Assembly (NCBI GenBank): GCA_039105265.1
Contig: JAPFFF010000008.1
Coordinates: 1,426,001 to 1,490,000, forward strand
DNA length: 64,000 bases
DNA from: Tritrichomonas musculus
Taxonomy: Eukaryota > Parabasalia > Tritrichomonadida > Tritrichomonadidae
Direction: 5' to 3'
How positions within the stretch are numbered: position 1 is the first letter of the stretch; each line of letters begins with the position of its first letter. Below, piece after piece: positions 21,269-30,982 of this stretch. A program made the position numbers and the translations under genes. Below the pieces are notes generated by a model. That model had not been told where the DNA came from. It searched no databases and saw nothing but the letters and a program-made list of their open reading frames with translations.

Positions 21269-24200
21269 ATGCTCTTTGTTCTTCTATATTGGGTTATTGA
21301 AGCAAAAAAACAAATATGGGTATGTAATGTTCAGTGCCCTATATATTGTAAAGCAGATAGATACATTGAAACAATTACTAATTCAAGTTTCAAAGATTTT
21401 TTCTTTTCACATACCAGAAATGATAGCGAAATCGACATTATTTTCTATTCTAAACCAGAAAATTTTACAATTGAAGTTGATTCAAGTATATTTGATGATT
21501 TACAAGTAACTTTGAAGACTTCATCAGAATCAAATTCGATCAAAATCCTATATAAAGATAAGTCACTCCCTTCTTTCAAGACAATTGATATAAAACCCAA
21601 TTATCAGGTTATTCTACCCTATATGATTCCTTTTCAATCAACAAAGACAAAACTGAATATTTTTGATTCTCCAACACCAGATATGAGTGTTCTAACCAAT
21701 CCACAAGGATTAATAAACATAACATGTGATAAATTTAACTATAGTCAATGGGGAAGTGGCATTTGTGTTGAAAGCAGTATTGCCAATTATGGTTCATACA
21801 CATCTACCAATGGAGCTAGAGCTACTGTTACTTTTATTGGCACAAAAGTTCATATTTTAGCACATAAAGAGGAATTTGGAGGACCTGCGAATATTTGGAT
21901 TGATGATGAAATTGTTGGTACTCCAAACTTTTATTCTACAACTAATGAAGCTACAATTATATTCACTTCAAATGATCTTGATTATGGCGAGCATACTCTC
22001 ACGATTGAGCATAATGGAACTGACTCACAATATGTGATTTTTGCTAGTATTTATGTTGATCCTCTTCCAAAAGAAAGCAGATTCACACTTGACTTGGATG
22101 ATGCTAGTGAATTTTATGGAAGTTGGAATAAAAATGCAACAACGTCACCGCCTACATTTTCTTGTGATGATGAAAATGCTTATTTAGAATTTAAATTCTT
22201 TGGAACTAAGTTTTGGATTACTGGTGTTCGTGGAAAAGATGAAGGCGATTTCCAATTAAACATTGATGATCAAGAAAGGATTATGATTGATGAAAAACAA
22301 GAATCAGGCTTTGCACAAAACAACATGCCAGTTCTTCTTTATCAATCTTCTGATCTTGAATGCGCAGAACATAAAATTGTAATAAGTCGAACCAATTATA
22401 AAATATCGCTTGTTAATGTGATGTACACAACTTATCCATATGACATAATAGCAACAGAACCAGCAACAGGAAACTACAATGATACACAATACTTGAATGA
22501 CAACCGAATTTCAAGTACCAAATTCACAGCAACAACTACTGGAGATCAAAGTGGTCATCCAATAGAAAATGCATTTGATTCATCAAAGGACACTTTTTGG
22601 GCATCATCCATAGCAAGCAATGATACATTTCAAAGCACAATTGAATTCGAATTCGCAGAATTAACAACAATTGAAGCTATTGTTATATTTCCAGTATTCT
22701 CAACTTATCATGATTCTACTGGAAATATAACACGTAGTTATGATGGCTTTCCAACCTCATTGAGAGTGTATGGGTCAACTGATGATAGCACATACAAACT
22801 TCATTCAGTATTCATTGGCACTCCAGCTAGCACAGAAAATAATGAGTTATTCCAATTTGCATTTAAGCGAGCCATCACATGTAATAAATTGAAACTAGAA
22901 TTTACCGAAGTCACACTTGATGTCTCCTTTGGAAATGAATACACTGCCGCATGCGGTGAACTCTATCTTATTCCGTCTTCAGAACAAACTCCGATTATTA
23001 CCCGAGCATCAACACCTTTGCCCACTCCTTTGGGTTATCCAATGATAACACTTGTCAACTATTCAGATGAAGGTTACTGGTCTTCTTACAGAATAAATGA
23101 TCGATCAAATTGGATAGTTACAGCAAACAGTGAGCAAACAACAGAAACTGCAAATGAAGGACCAGTTACAAACATCATTGATGGACAAAGAGAAACTATC
23201 TGGCATAGTAGATATAATGAAGTTCAAGCTGGAAGTCATGATGATCGTCTCCAAGAAACAGATCCGTTTCAATTTACTATAGATCTTGGTCAAGAAACGA
23301 CATTTCGAGCATTTTCATACACACCACGCCAAAATCATGCTGCATCTGGATCCCAAAATGGCATTTTTCTTCATTATGAATTCTATGTTGCAGATACAAA
23401 GGAGGAACTTGATACGAAAATCCAAGAAAGAAATTATATTTCCAATGGGGACTTTGATTATATGTCACAAGTATCATCAACAGATCTAACTTCTTTAGTT
23501 GTTTATCCGGAACCTAAAATTGGACGATTTATTGCACTGCTTTCAGTTAATCATGATGGCCATGCAACATGTTCAGAATTCAATCTCTATTCAGATCCTC
23601 CAGCTACCCCACATGAAACTCCTTTACCATCAGCGACTCCATTGCCTCCTTGCAATGAACGAATAGAATTTACATTTGAATCAGATAACCTTATAATATC
23701 AGGAATAGGGCCAATGTGTGAGTACAAAGAAAAAGAAGCACCATGGCTATCAAATCCAGATTCCATTAAAAATGTAACAATAAATGATGGCATCACCACT
23801 ATTGGATCATATTCTTTTCATCTTTGTAAGAATTTGGTAGGGGTTACATTGCCAAAAAGTTTGGAGGAAATTGGTTCTTATTCCTTTTCCTATTGTACTA
23901 ATTTAATATCAATTAATATTCCAGAAAAAGTTACAATAATTAAAGATAGAGCATTTTCGCAATGCCATTATCTTTCCAACATTGAAATGCCAAACAGTGT
24001 CTCTTATATTGGGGAGTATGCTTTTGAAAGAGCTGATCGTATTGTATCTTTTACGTTTCCTGAAAAAGTTACAGTTATTGAAGAAGGAGTATTTGCAAAT
24101 TCAAATATTAACACAGTTACATTTCTAGGAGATGTCACAACAATTGGATCATTTGCTTTTTACTCCTGCAGCTCTTTGGAATCAATAAGCATACCAGAAA

Positions 24201-27200
24201 ATGTCTCTACAATTGGATCAAGTGCTTTTTCTAGTTGTATTTTATTAACAACTTTTGAATTTCCCGAAAAGGTGACAATAATTAAAATCTGGACACTAGA
24301 TATTTGTAGAAGATTATTATCTGTTACATTCCTCGGAAATGTGACTACTATTAATGATTTTGCTTTTTATGCTTGCTATAATTTACAGCAAATAACAATA
24401 CCCGAAAGTGTTACATATATTGGAAATGGCGTATTGAGTCATTGTTACTGTTTAGCATCAATAAGCATTCCTAAAAATGTCAACAAACTTGGTTCATGCT
24501 TTAGTGATAATCCTGATTTAATAGCTGTTTATTATTTTGGATCAGAAAATCCATCATACGACAGCTCAATATTTTCTGCGACAAGTGTTAAATATGTTTA
24601 TGTTTTACCAGAATATAATGATGACGACTTTTGTGGTTTACCAATTCTGCCATTTCCAGGAACTAATATAACATATAGTATTGAATCCGACGAACTCATC
24701 ATTTCAGGCACAGGAGCAATGTATGATTATTCCCCCAATTGCAACAACACAGCACCATGGTATGAAAATGCATCAATTATAAGAAGTATCACAATAGAGG
24801 AAGGTATCACAACTATTGGATCATATTCTTTTTACATGTTTTCAAACTTTGAAACAATCACGATTCCTCAAAGTGTCATTTCAATTCGACCTTGTGCTTT
24901 TAGCAATTGTACAAAAATGATATCGTTTCAAATTCCAGAAACAATCACTATTTTAGAGAGAGGACTTTTTGTTGGATGCTCCAAATTGGTCTCAATAAAC
25001 ATACCTGAGAATGTTTCTCAGATTGAATCCAAAGTTTTCTCAAGATGCACAAGCATTGAGACAATTTTATTACCAGAAGGTTTGGAAAGGCTTGGATCTT
25101 ATGCTTTTTATGAATGCTCTACATTGAAATCAATATCAATTCCAGAAAATATAACAATCATTGAAGAATATTTGTTCAGAGGGTGTTCAATGCTTATTTC
25201 AGTTATATTCGAAGGAAATATTACACAAATTCAAAAATTTTCTTTTTATTATTGCAATCATTTGCAAAACATTTCATTCCCTAAAAGCTTAACAGAGATT
25301 GGAGGGAATTCATTTTATAATTGTGATAGTCTTCTTTCAATATCTATTCCTGAAAAAGTTACCAAAATTGCCAATGAATTATTTGCATTAAGCTATAGTT
25401 TACAAACCGTTGAATTTCTTGGTAATGTCACATCAATTGAATGGGGTGCATTTCATTATTGTTCAAGTTTGTTATCTATAGATTTTCCACCAAGTGTAGA
25501 AACAATTGGAATGAGCGCATTTCGTCAATGCCAAAGTTTAACTTATTTTGAATTTCCAGAAAAAGTGACCAATGTTGACCATAATGTTTTAAGTAATTGT
25601 AAAAACTTAATTTCAGTATCATTCCTTGGAAATGTAACCACCATCGATTATGAAGCATTTTATTTTTGCCAAAAAATTAGTGAAATAACAATTCCCGAAA
25701 GTGTAACAAAGATTGAATATAGTGTCTTTTCGTATTGCACAAGTTTGACTTCTATAACCCTACCAAAAAATATCAATCACATTGGAAAAGAATGTTTTCG
25801 TTATTGCTCTTCATTAAGTGCTGTTTATTATCTAGGATTAAACAGTCCTTCATACGAAAGCGACGTATTCACCAATACAAGTGTGACAAGTGGATATGTA
25901 TTACCTGAATATCAAGACTCGCATTTCTGTGGTTTGCCTGTTGGCTTGTTTCCTACACAAATATTTTCAAAAACACAAGTATTCTCATATACATCTGATT
26001 TCACTCTTTCTGAAGCGTTCTCATCATCATTTGCATTTTTACCAACACAACATTTTTCAGATTCTTTTGTGTTTTCATCCACATCCAAATTCACGGATAC
26101 TTCTTCATTTTCAACATCATCAAAATTCACGGAATCATCCATTTTCTCATCAGAAAAATTCACAAATTCATTTGAATTTACACCATCAAGTACATTTATG
26201 TATGACTTCTCAGGCAATTGTGGATCTGACCTTACATATGGATCACTCTCCAATGAACTGATAATTTCAGGAACTGGAGCGATGGATGATTATTCATCTA
26301 ATTCTAAAGCACCATGGAGCGATAACATTGATGAGGTCAAAGTTGTAACGATTAAAGAAGGTGTGACAACTATTGGAGCACATGCATTTGATTCATGTTC
26401 ATTGTTAAACACAGTAACAATTTCAAAAAGTGTCACATCAATTGGTCCATATGCATTCAACAACTGTTACAAATTGAGATCAATTGAAGTTCCAGAAGAA
26501 GTTACGAAGATTGAACCATATTGTTTCTATGGATGCAGCAATCTATTGACAATCAAAATTATCAGCCAAATAACTGAAATTGGTGACAATGCTTTTCATG
26601 GATGCACAATTTTAGAAAACATTCTGTTTCCTATGAGTTCTTATTCAATTCGCTTAGCAAAAGATCAAGGACCAATCACATTTCCAACAAGCTTAGAAAC
26701 AATAGGATCAGGCTCATTTTATGGATGTGAACAAATTCAGTCAATTGAAATTCCAAGAAGAGTAACAATCATCCAAAATGAGACATTCAGTGGCTGCATC
26801 AGACTTAGCTCTGTTTTATTACATTCTAATATTAAATCGATTGAAGAACGAGCATTTTACAACTGCAGCCAATTGAATGATGTTTCACTCCCTTCCAATT
26901 TGGAAACACTTGGAAGTTACGCTTTCAGTGAATGCAAAAAATTGCAGACAATGACAATTCCACAAGGAATAGCTGTCATTGAAACAGGCCTGTTTTATAG
27001 GTGCATCAACTTGAGATCAATTAGAATCCTTGGAAATGTTGCATCAATTAAAAGCAGTGCATTTTATCACTGCGATTCTTTGCCATCAATCAGTCTTCCT
27101 AAAAATTTGTCGGATATTGGAAGTTCAGCATTTGAGAATTGTAATTCATTAACATCAATCACAATTCCAGAAAAAGTAACAACAATTAATTCTTTAGTTT

Positions 27201-28105
27201 TCCATTATTGTTATGCATTGTCATCTGTTACATTTCTAGGAAACGTGACAAGCATAGACACACAAGCATTTGCAAGTTGCACGGGATTGCAAACATTCAG
27301 TTTTCCAGAGAGTTTGACAACTTTGGGATCAAATGCTTTCTACTTCTGTGAAGGTTTACAAACAATTGTAATCCCAAAGAATGTTAATTTCATTGGTGAT
27401 TCATGCTTCTCACGATGCTCGTTATTAAGTTCAGTCACTTATGACGGCTTGAAGAATCCATCATATGGAAGCTCAGTTCTAGATAACACGAGAGTTGGGA
27501 AAGTTAATGTTCCACCTAAATATGAAGATGTAAACTTTTGTGGCTATTCAATCAATTACATTTCAACGATCACTTTTTCAGCAAGTGACATCTTCACAAG
27601 TTCAGGATCATTCACAGAGTCAAGCTTGCTTGGACCTTTAGAACCAACAGCATCACCTTCAGCAACATTGGCTGGAATAACAGTATCAGTCAGTTATATT
27701 GAGTCTTTTGTGTCCGTCAGATCAGTCACCCAATCAATGTCATATGTCTCATCCCAAGGATACTCGTACATCCTTCTTGAGAACGGTGAATACAGCTCGA
27801 CTCTAACCAATGTTTATGCTTACAGACTCTTCCCGTATATTATTTACTACCTGTCGCCCACATACATAAAAACAGGAATTCTTCTTGAAAAGAATGTCAG
27901 AAAGAAGACAATCACCCAGCAACAACTGATTGGCGTTGTCTGTGGTTCTGTTGCTGCGTTCTTCTTGCTCTTGGCAGTCATCATTTTCATCGTTCAAAGA
28001 AAGAATCGCATTCATGAAATTTATGATGAAGTTGAATGGTTTTCTTCTGAATCTGGCGATGAAACTGATGAACTCACCCTAAGAGATGAAATAGATATAT
28101 TTTGA
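21269..28105 (+). CDS. giant BspA-like LRR surface protein, copy 1 (2278 aa)
   Basis: Predicted type I membrane protein of the trichomonad BspA-like family. In order: a short hydrophobic signal (MLFVLLYWVI); an N-terminal part with two beta-sandwich-like domains (about 163-264 and 274-385; the first shows GARATVTFIGT...YGEHTLTI); two discoidin (F5/8 type C)-like domains (about 400-570 and 613-780; NAFDSSKDTFW, NIIDGQRETIW); and three blocks of T. pallidum-type LRRs (about 797-1125, 1131-1555, 1649-2095). Blocks open with caps such as LIISGTGAM...APW and repeat IP..VT.IG..AF..C..L. Between blocks 2 and 3 is a Ser/Thr-Phe stalk, here short. One transmembrane helix (about 2219-2242) and an acidic cytoplasmic tail end it. 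Likely role is adhesion or ligand binding at the surface. No intron. Compared with copy 2 it lacks 79 stalk residues and 12 residues near 2110, and its tail ends early at TGA after a small indel. Confidence 0.93.
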   Translation: MLFVLLYWVIEAKKQIWVCNVQCPIYCKADRYIETITNSSFKDFFFSHTRNDSEIDIIFYSKPENFTIEVDSSIFDDLQVTLKTSSESNSIKILYKDKSLPSFKTIDIKPNYQVILPYMIPFQSTKTKLNIFDSPTPDMSVLTNPQGLINITCDKFNYSQWGSGICVESSIANYGSYTSTNGARATVTFIGTKVHILAHKEEFGGPANIWIDDEIVGTPNFYSTTNEATIIFTSNDLDYGEHTLTIEHNGTDSQYVIFASIYVDPLPKESRFTLDLDDASEFYGSWNKNATTSPPTFSCDDENAYLEFKFFGTKFWITGVRGKDEGDFQLNIDDQERIMIDEKQESGFAQNNMPVLLYQSSDLECAEHKIVISRTNYKISLVNVMYTTYPYDIIATEPATGNYNDTQYLNDNRISSTKFTATTTGDQSGHPIENAFDSSKDTFWASSIASNDTFQSTIEFEFAELTTIEAIVIFPVFSTYHDSTGNITRSYDGFPTSLRVYGSTDDSTYKLHSVFIGTPASTENNELFQFAFKRAITCNKLKLEFTEVTLDVSFGNEYTAACGELYLIPSSEQTPIITRASTPLPTPLGYPMITLVNYSDEGYWSSYRINDRSNWIVTANSEQTTETANEGPVTNIIDGQRETIWHSRYNEVQAGSHDDRLQETDPFQFTIDLGQETTFRAFSYTPRQNHAASGSQNGIFLHYEFYVADTKEELDTKIQERNYISNGDFDYMSQVSSTDLTSLVVYPEPKIGRFIALLSVNHDGHATCSEFNLYSDPPATPHETPLPSATPLPPCNERIEFTFESDNLIISGIGPMCEYKEKEAPWLSNPDSIKNVTINDGITTIGSYSFHLCKNLVGVTLPKSLEEIGSYSFSYCTNLISINIPEKVTIIKDRAFSQCHYLSNIEMPNSVSYIGEYAFERADRIVSFTFPEKVTVIEEGVFANSNINTVTFLGDVTTIGSFAFYSCSSLESISIPENVSTIGSSAFSSCILLTTFEFPEKVTIIKIWTLDICRRLLSVTFLGNVTTINDFAFYACYNLQQITIPESVTYIGNGVLSHCYCLASISIPKNVNKLGSCFSDNPDLIAVYYFGSENPSYDSSIFSATSVKYVYVLPEYNDDDFCGLPILPFPGTNITYSIESDELIISGTGAMYDYSPNCNNTAPWYENASIIRSITIEEGITTIGSYSFYMFSNFETITIPQSVISIRPCAFSNCTKMISFQIPETITILERGLFVGCSKLVSINIPENVSQIESKVFSRCTSIETILLPEGLERLGSYAFYECSTLKSISIPENITIIEEYLFRGCSMLISVIFEGNITQIQKFSFYYCNHLQNISFPKSLTEIGGNSFYNCDSLLSISIPEKVTKIANELFALSYSLQTVEFLGNVTSIEWGAFHYCSSLLSIDFPPSVETIGMSAFRQCQSLTYFEFPEKVTNVDHNVLSNCKNLISVSFLGNVTTIDYEAFYFCQKISEITIPESVTKIEYSVFSYCTSLTSITLPKNINHIGKECFRYCSSLSAVYYLGLNSPSYESDVFTNTSVTSGYVLPEYQDSHFCGLPVGLFPTQIFSKTQVFSYTSDFTLSEAFSSSFAFLPTQHFSDSFVFSSTSKFTDTSSFSTSSKFTESSIFSSEKFTNSFEFTPSSTFMYDFSGNCGSDLTYGSLSNELIISGTGAMDDYSSNSKAPWSDNIDEVKVVTIKEGVTTIGAHAFDSCSLLNTVTISKSVTSIGPYAFNNCYKLRSIEVPEEVTKIEPYCFYGCSNLLTIKIISQITEIGDNAFHGCTILENILFPMSSYSIRLAKDQGPITFPTSLETIGSGSFYGCEQIQSIEIPRRVTIIQNETFSGCIRLSSVLLHSNIKSIEERAFYNCSQLNDVSLPSNLETLGSYAFSECKKLQTMTIPQGIAVIETGLFYRCINLRSIRILGNVASIKSSAFYHCDSLPSISLPKNLSDIGSSAFENCNSLTSITIPEKVTTINSLVFHYCYALSSVTFLGNVTSIDTQAFASCTGLQTFSFPESLTTLGSNAFYFCEGLQTIVIPKNVNFIGDSCFSRCSLLSSVTYDGLKNPSYGSSVLDNTRVGKVNVPPKYEDVNFCGYSINYISTITFSASDIFTSSGSFTESSLLGPLEPTASPSATLAGITVSVSYIESFVSVRSVTQSMSYVSSQGYSYILLENGEYSSTLTNVYAYRLFPYIIYYLSPTYIKTGILLEKNVRKKTITQQQLIGVVCGSVAAFFLLLAVIIFIVQRKNRIHEIYDEVEWFSSESGDETDELTLRDEIDIF

Positions 28106-28742
28106 AATCTAAATTTAGATTGAAAATTTTTTTTTTCTAATATAAACAATTATAAGCATTTGCTTTTTGAATAACTATTTTTTTTTTTTTTTTTTTTTAA
28201 TTCTTTTTATTTTCAATATATATTTCGACTGAAATGTGTAGTAATGTTATTTCTTCTATTGAACTGTTGTCATTCATGCATTTTTCAATTTGTATGTTAC
28301 ATTAATGTCATTTTTATCATTTGTTAAGAAAAGTTTGACAATTTCAACATTTTCTTCCACAACTACGGTAAATAAAGCTGCGTTATTTTCTTTAATTAAT
28401 TTCGAATTTTCATCAGAATTTATTCATCAATCTGTTTTAATTCAAAACAAATTGTTATTTATATTGTATTTGTAAACATTTTATATATAACAATATTCTT
28501 AAATTATTGTTGTTGAAATTTTTGTATCAAAACAAATTGATGGATTAATGATAAAATCTCTTTTATAAGAGATGAATGGCAACGTTGATTTACTGGCTGT
28601 TCATCAAACATCAAAAGTTTACAAGAAATTGGCAAATAGCAGTGTTGATGTAAAAGGTATTTTTCAAAATATAATTCAGTCAGCTAAAGTTTATATTAAT
28701 CTATTTAATAATAATAGCATGATATTTTTACTAAAAACAAAA
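28106..28742. other. intergenic, BspA gene 1 to polo kinase 1
   Basis: Holds a T run of about 20 bases (28179-28198), whose length differs between units, and an antisense ankyrin fragment. A short plus-strand frame at 28572-28757 is present in units 1 and 2, but its ATG is ATT in unit 3, so it is not treated as a gene. The BspA and kinase genes converge here, so this is a shared 3' region. Confidence 0.5.
28197..28424 (-). pseudogene. ankyrin-repeat fragment, copy 1 (frameshifted)
   Basis: The minus strand reads NAALFTVVVEENVEIVKLF followed by LTNDKNDINVTYK, a recognisable ankyrin helix pair and loop ('A..vAve.n.eiVklLL...diDvN'). Relative to unit 2, one base is missing in an A/T run, so this copy shifts frame and stops after NA, whereas unit 2 continues to a second repeat start (TLLHLSVE). 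There is no start codon: it is a 3' remnant of a larger ankyrin gene. Confidence 0.6.
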
Positions 28743-30410
28743 TTAACAAATAGTTAAGGCCAAATTAGATAATAATATTTTGGCATTCTTAAATTTCTTC
28801 AGTTCTTCGCTATTTGAATTCATACTAGCAACGCTCTTCAAATCCAATAACACAGATTTTTCTTTGATTGATCTGAAGAAGCACATTTTTTTGGTGTTCC
28901 AGAAAATGATTAATTTCATGTGATCATTGAAATTGACCTGTAAATTTTTATCATTAAATTTGAATAGAACACAATCATCGTTCTTCACAAAACACCTGAC
29001 AAAGTGAAGAGGTGTTGAAGGTTCATAATCATCACTTGGCTGATCATAAGAGAATCTAATTTTCTTGAAACTTTTTGCCATTTTTTTCACCAATGAAATA
29101 TTTTTCAATTCATTTTCACCGTTTGTTTCAAAAAGTTGAACAACCTCAGGAACGTTTGAATATTGGTTCTTATAAATTTGAACAAATTGTTCATTCGGAT
29201 CCATGACAATGCATGACCTGTCTTTAAAGCACATGCCAACAGTTCCATCGCCCAGCAGGTATCCCAGGTCGTCCTTGTAGAAGCAGGCACGAGAGATGAA
29301 GTTATTTGGAATATTGAAACTTTTCTTTTGATCTGAATTTTTAACGGTCGACTTTCTATTGTTATCGTTACGTGGTGATACAGATGCTTTCAAATTGACC
29401 TGTCTAGGTGAAATAACCGGTTTCACAATGGCCTGTCTAGGTGAATTTGTAGTTATTTGAGGAAGACATTTTTTGGCATTTTGAACTTTTTGTGAGACTC
29501 TCGGGGACCTATTTAGTTGAGGTAAATTATTTGACCTATATAAGTTAACGGTCTCCTTGTCAATTTTCGTCAAGAAGGGATGATTGAGAAGTTCTTTGGC
29601 CGTTGGCCTTTTGCGTGGATCTGCTTGTAGAATCGTTTTAATGAAGTCTTTCGCTTCCTCTGAAATTGAAATTTCTTGAGGAAAGTCAAATTCGCCTTTT
29701 CTGATGTTTTCAAAGGTCATTTCTCTCGTGGCCCCTTCAAAAGGACCTTTTCCAGTGAGCATTATGAAGGCCGATACACCAATTGTCCAGATATCAACTT
29801 TGGAACTTTCTTCTCTGCTTTCTTTACTAAGGACTTCTGGACATAAATAATTCGGAGTTCCGCAAATTGAGTATTTCTTTCCTTCTTCGTTTTTTTGAAA
29901 GACTGAGAGACCAAAATCTGCAATTTTAACATTAATGCTGGAATCAATGATGAAGTTCTCCAATTTGAGATCATAATGCGTGATTTGGTGGTCATGAAGG
30001 TAGGCGACGCCTTGAATTACATCTTTTAAAATTTTTCTGGTTTCTGATTCTTTTATTCTGCCATGTCGGAGATATTCGCGAATGGTTTTGCCTGGACAGT
30101 ATTCGAGAATGAGGTAATGATTGTGTTGGTTTGAGAATGAAAATTTTGATCCAACGATATTTGGATGATCAACAGTATTTTGTATTTCTATCTCGTTTTT
30201 CAATTTCTCTGCAGCTTTTCTGCTTTTTGAATATTGTTCTTTTGATAATACTTTCATGGCATATGTCATACTTGTTTTCTGATGAATTACTCGATATACA
30301 GTTGCAAATGAACCATGACCAAGCTCCTCATTAAGAACAAATACGTTTTGTGTACCATCTTCTTGATTATTTACTACTACAGGAGGAACATGGCTCTGTT
30401 GGTAAAACAT
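28743..30410 (-). CDS. PLK: polo-like protein kinase, copy 1 (555 aa)
   Basis: Ser/Thr kinase plus polo-box region, the PLK layout. Kinase domain about 26-280: glycine loop GHGSFATVY (31-39), catalytic Lys53 in YAMKVL, catalytic loop HYDLKLEN (145-152, Asp147), DFG 165-167, activation loop YSICGTPNYLCPEVL with Ser181 where PLKs carry the activating Thr. The glycine loop is closest in style to PLK4 (GKGSFAGVY). The linker (about 302-347) has four SPR motifs, likely phosphosites. Polo box 1 is about 374-412 (LGYLLGDGTVGM), and polo box 2 about 468-525 (LQVNFNDHMKLIIF) with His497 and Lys499 at the places of the PLK1 phosphopeptide pincer. Oddities: the HRD Arg is Tyr, APE is CPE, and the PLK1 Trp at the start of box 1 is not conserved. 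PLKs control mitosis and centriole/basal-body duplication. Start: only upstream ATG, 11 bases after an initiator-like site. Confidence 0.93.
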   Translation of the reverse strand: MFYQQSHVPPVVVNNQEDGTQNVFVLNEELGHGSFATVYRVIHQKTSMTYAMKVLSKEQYSKSRKAAEKLKNEIEIQNTVDHPNIVGSKFSFSNQHNHYLILEYCPGKTIREYLRHGRIKESETRKILKDVIQGVAYLHDHQITHYDLKLENFIIDSSINVKIADFGLSVFQKNEEGKKYSICGTPNYLCPEVLSKESREESSKVDIWTIGVSAFIMLTGKGPFEGATREMTFENIRKGEFDFPQEISISEEAKDFIKTILQADPRKRPTAKELLNHPFLTKIDKETVNLYRSNNLPQLNRSPRVSQKVQNAKKCLPQITTNSPRQAIVKPVISPRQVNLKASVSPRNDNNRKSTVKNSDQKKSFNIPNNFISRACFYKDDLGYLLGDGTVGMCFKDRSCIVMDPNEQFVQIYKNQYSNVPEVVQLFETNGENELKNISLVKKMAKSFKKIRFSYDQPSDDYEPSTPLHFVRCFVKNDDCVLFKFNDKNLQVNFNDHMKLIIFWNTKKMCFFRSIKEKSVLLDLKSVASMNSNSEELKKFKNAKILLSNLALTIC

Positions 30411-30415
30411 GATAT

Positions 30416-30423
30416 CAAAATGA
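30416..30423 (-). promoter_or_regulatory. candidate Inr (TCAYW) of polo kinase 1
   Basis: TCATTTTG on the minus strand fits the trichomonad initiator TCA(+1)YW, with the A about 11 bases before the ATG. That matches the very short 5' leaders known in Trichomonas. It is a short motif in AT-rich DNA, so only suggestive; its preservation in unit 2 adds little because that region is identical. Confidence 0.4.
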
Positions 30424-30982
30424 TGAGTTATAAAATTTTATATTTTTGAATAAAATAAAACAAAATATAATTCAAAAAAATTGAGAGTATTTCTTAACAA
30501 TCCAACGATTTTTTTCAATTTTTGTATTTAATTTTAAAACGTATACCACAAATAACGTGTTTTATAACGTGTTTTTTAAACAATTTTTTGAAATCAAAAA
30601 AATTTAAAATGAATATCTATATTCGTTTTAATACTGTATTAATTGCATTATTATGTATTGATGGAAATGAAGAAATATTGTTGCTTAATAATAAATTTGA
30701 AATCAAAGAATATAAGGGATGTTTTTCAATTCTGCTAAAAATACTGTTTGCTAATGATAATTTGAAAGTTTAATTAATTTGAACTACATGAATGGAAAAT
30801 ATTGAAAAGAGAATGCAAATATTTATAATTAAAGAGAATTAGAAATATGAGAAAGAACAAGACTTGCTTGAGAAAATAATAGACATAAGAAATATAAAAA
30901 AAAATAAGAAAGAAAAATGAAAATATAATAAATAATCTATACTTTTATTTCATGATAATATCTATAATTATTATTTCTATAT
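30424..30982. other. intergenic, polo kinase 1 to coiled-coil gene 1
   Basis: AT-rich upstream DNA of the kinase. A plus-strand frame (30522-30773, 83 codons; inner ATG at 30609) is open and identical in unit 2, but has no recognisable domain, and identity is expected from recent duplication. I do not call it a gene. An A/G-rich run (30780-30930) precedes the coiled-coil stop. Confidence 0.5.

Noticed and set aside
21269-28105. Bacterial origin of the BspA gene by contamination
   Set aside because: AT-rich composition equals the flanks, no bacterial gene context or ribosome-binding site is present, and neighbours are clearly eukaryotic (polo-like kinase).
28572-28757. 61-codon plus-strand gene between BspA and PLK
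   Set aside because: Its ATG is lost in unit 3 and it overlaps the PLK 3' end; no domain is recognisable.
30522-30773. 83-codon plus-strand gene upstream of PLK
   Set aside because: No recognisable feature; identity between units 1 and 2 is expected from recent duplication alone.
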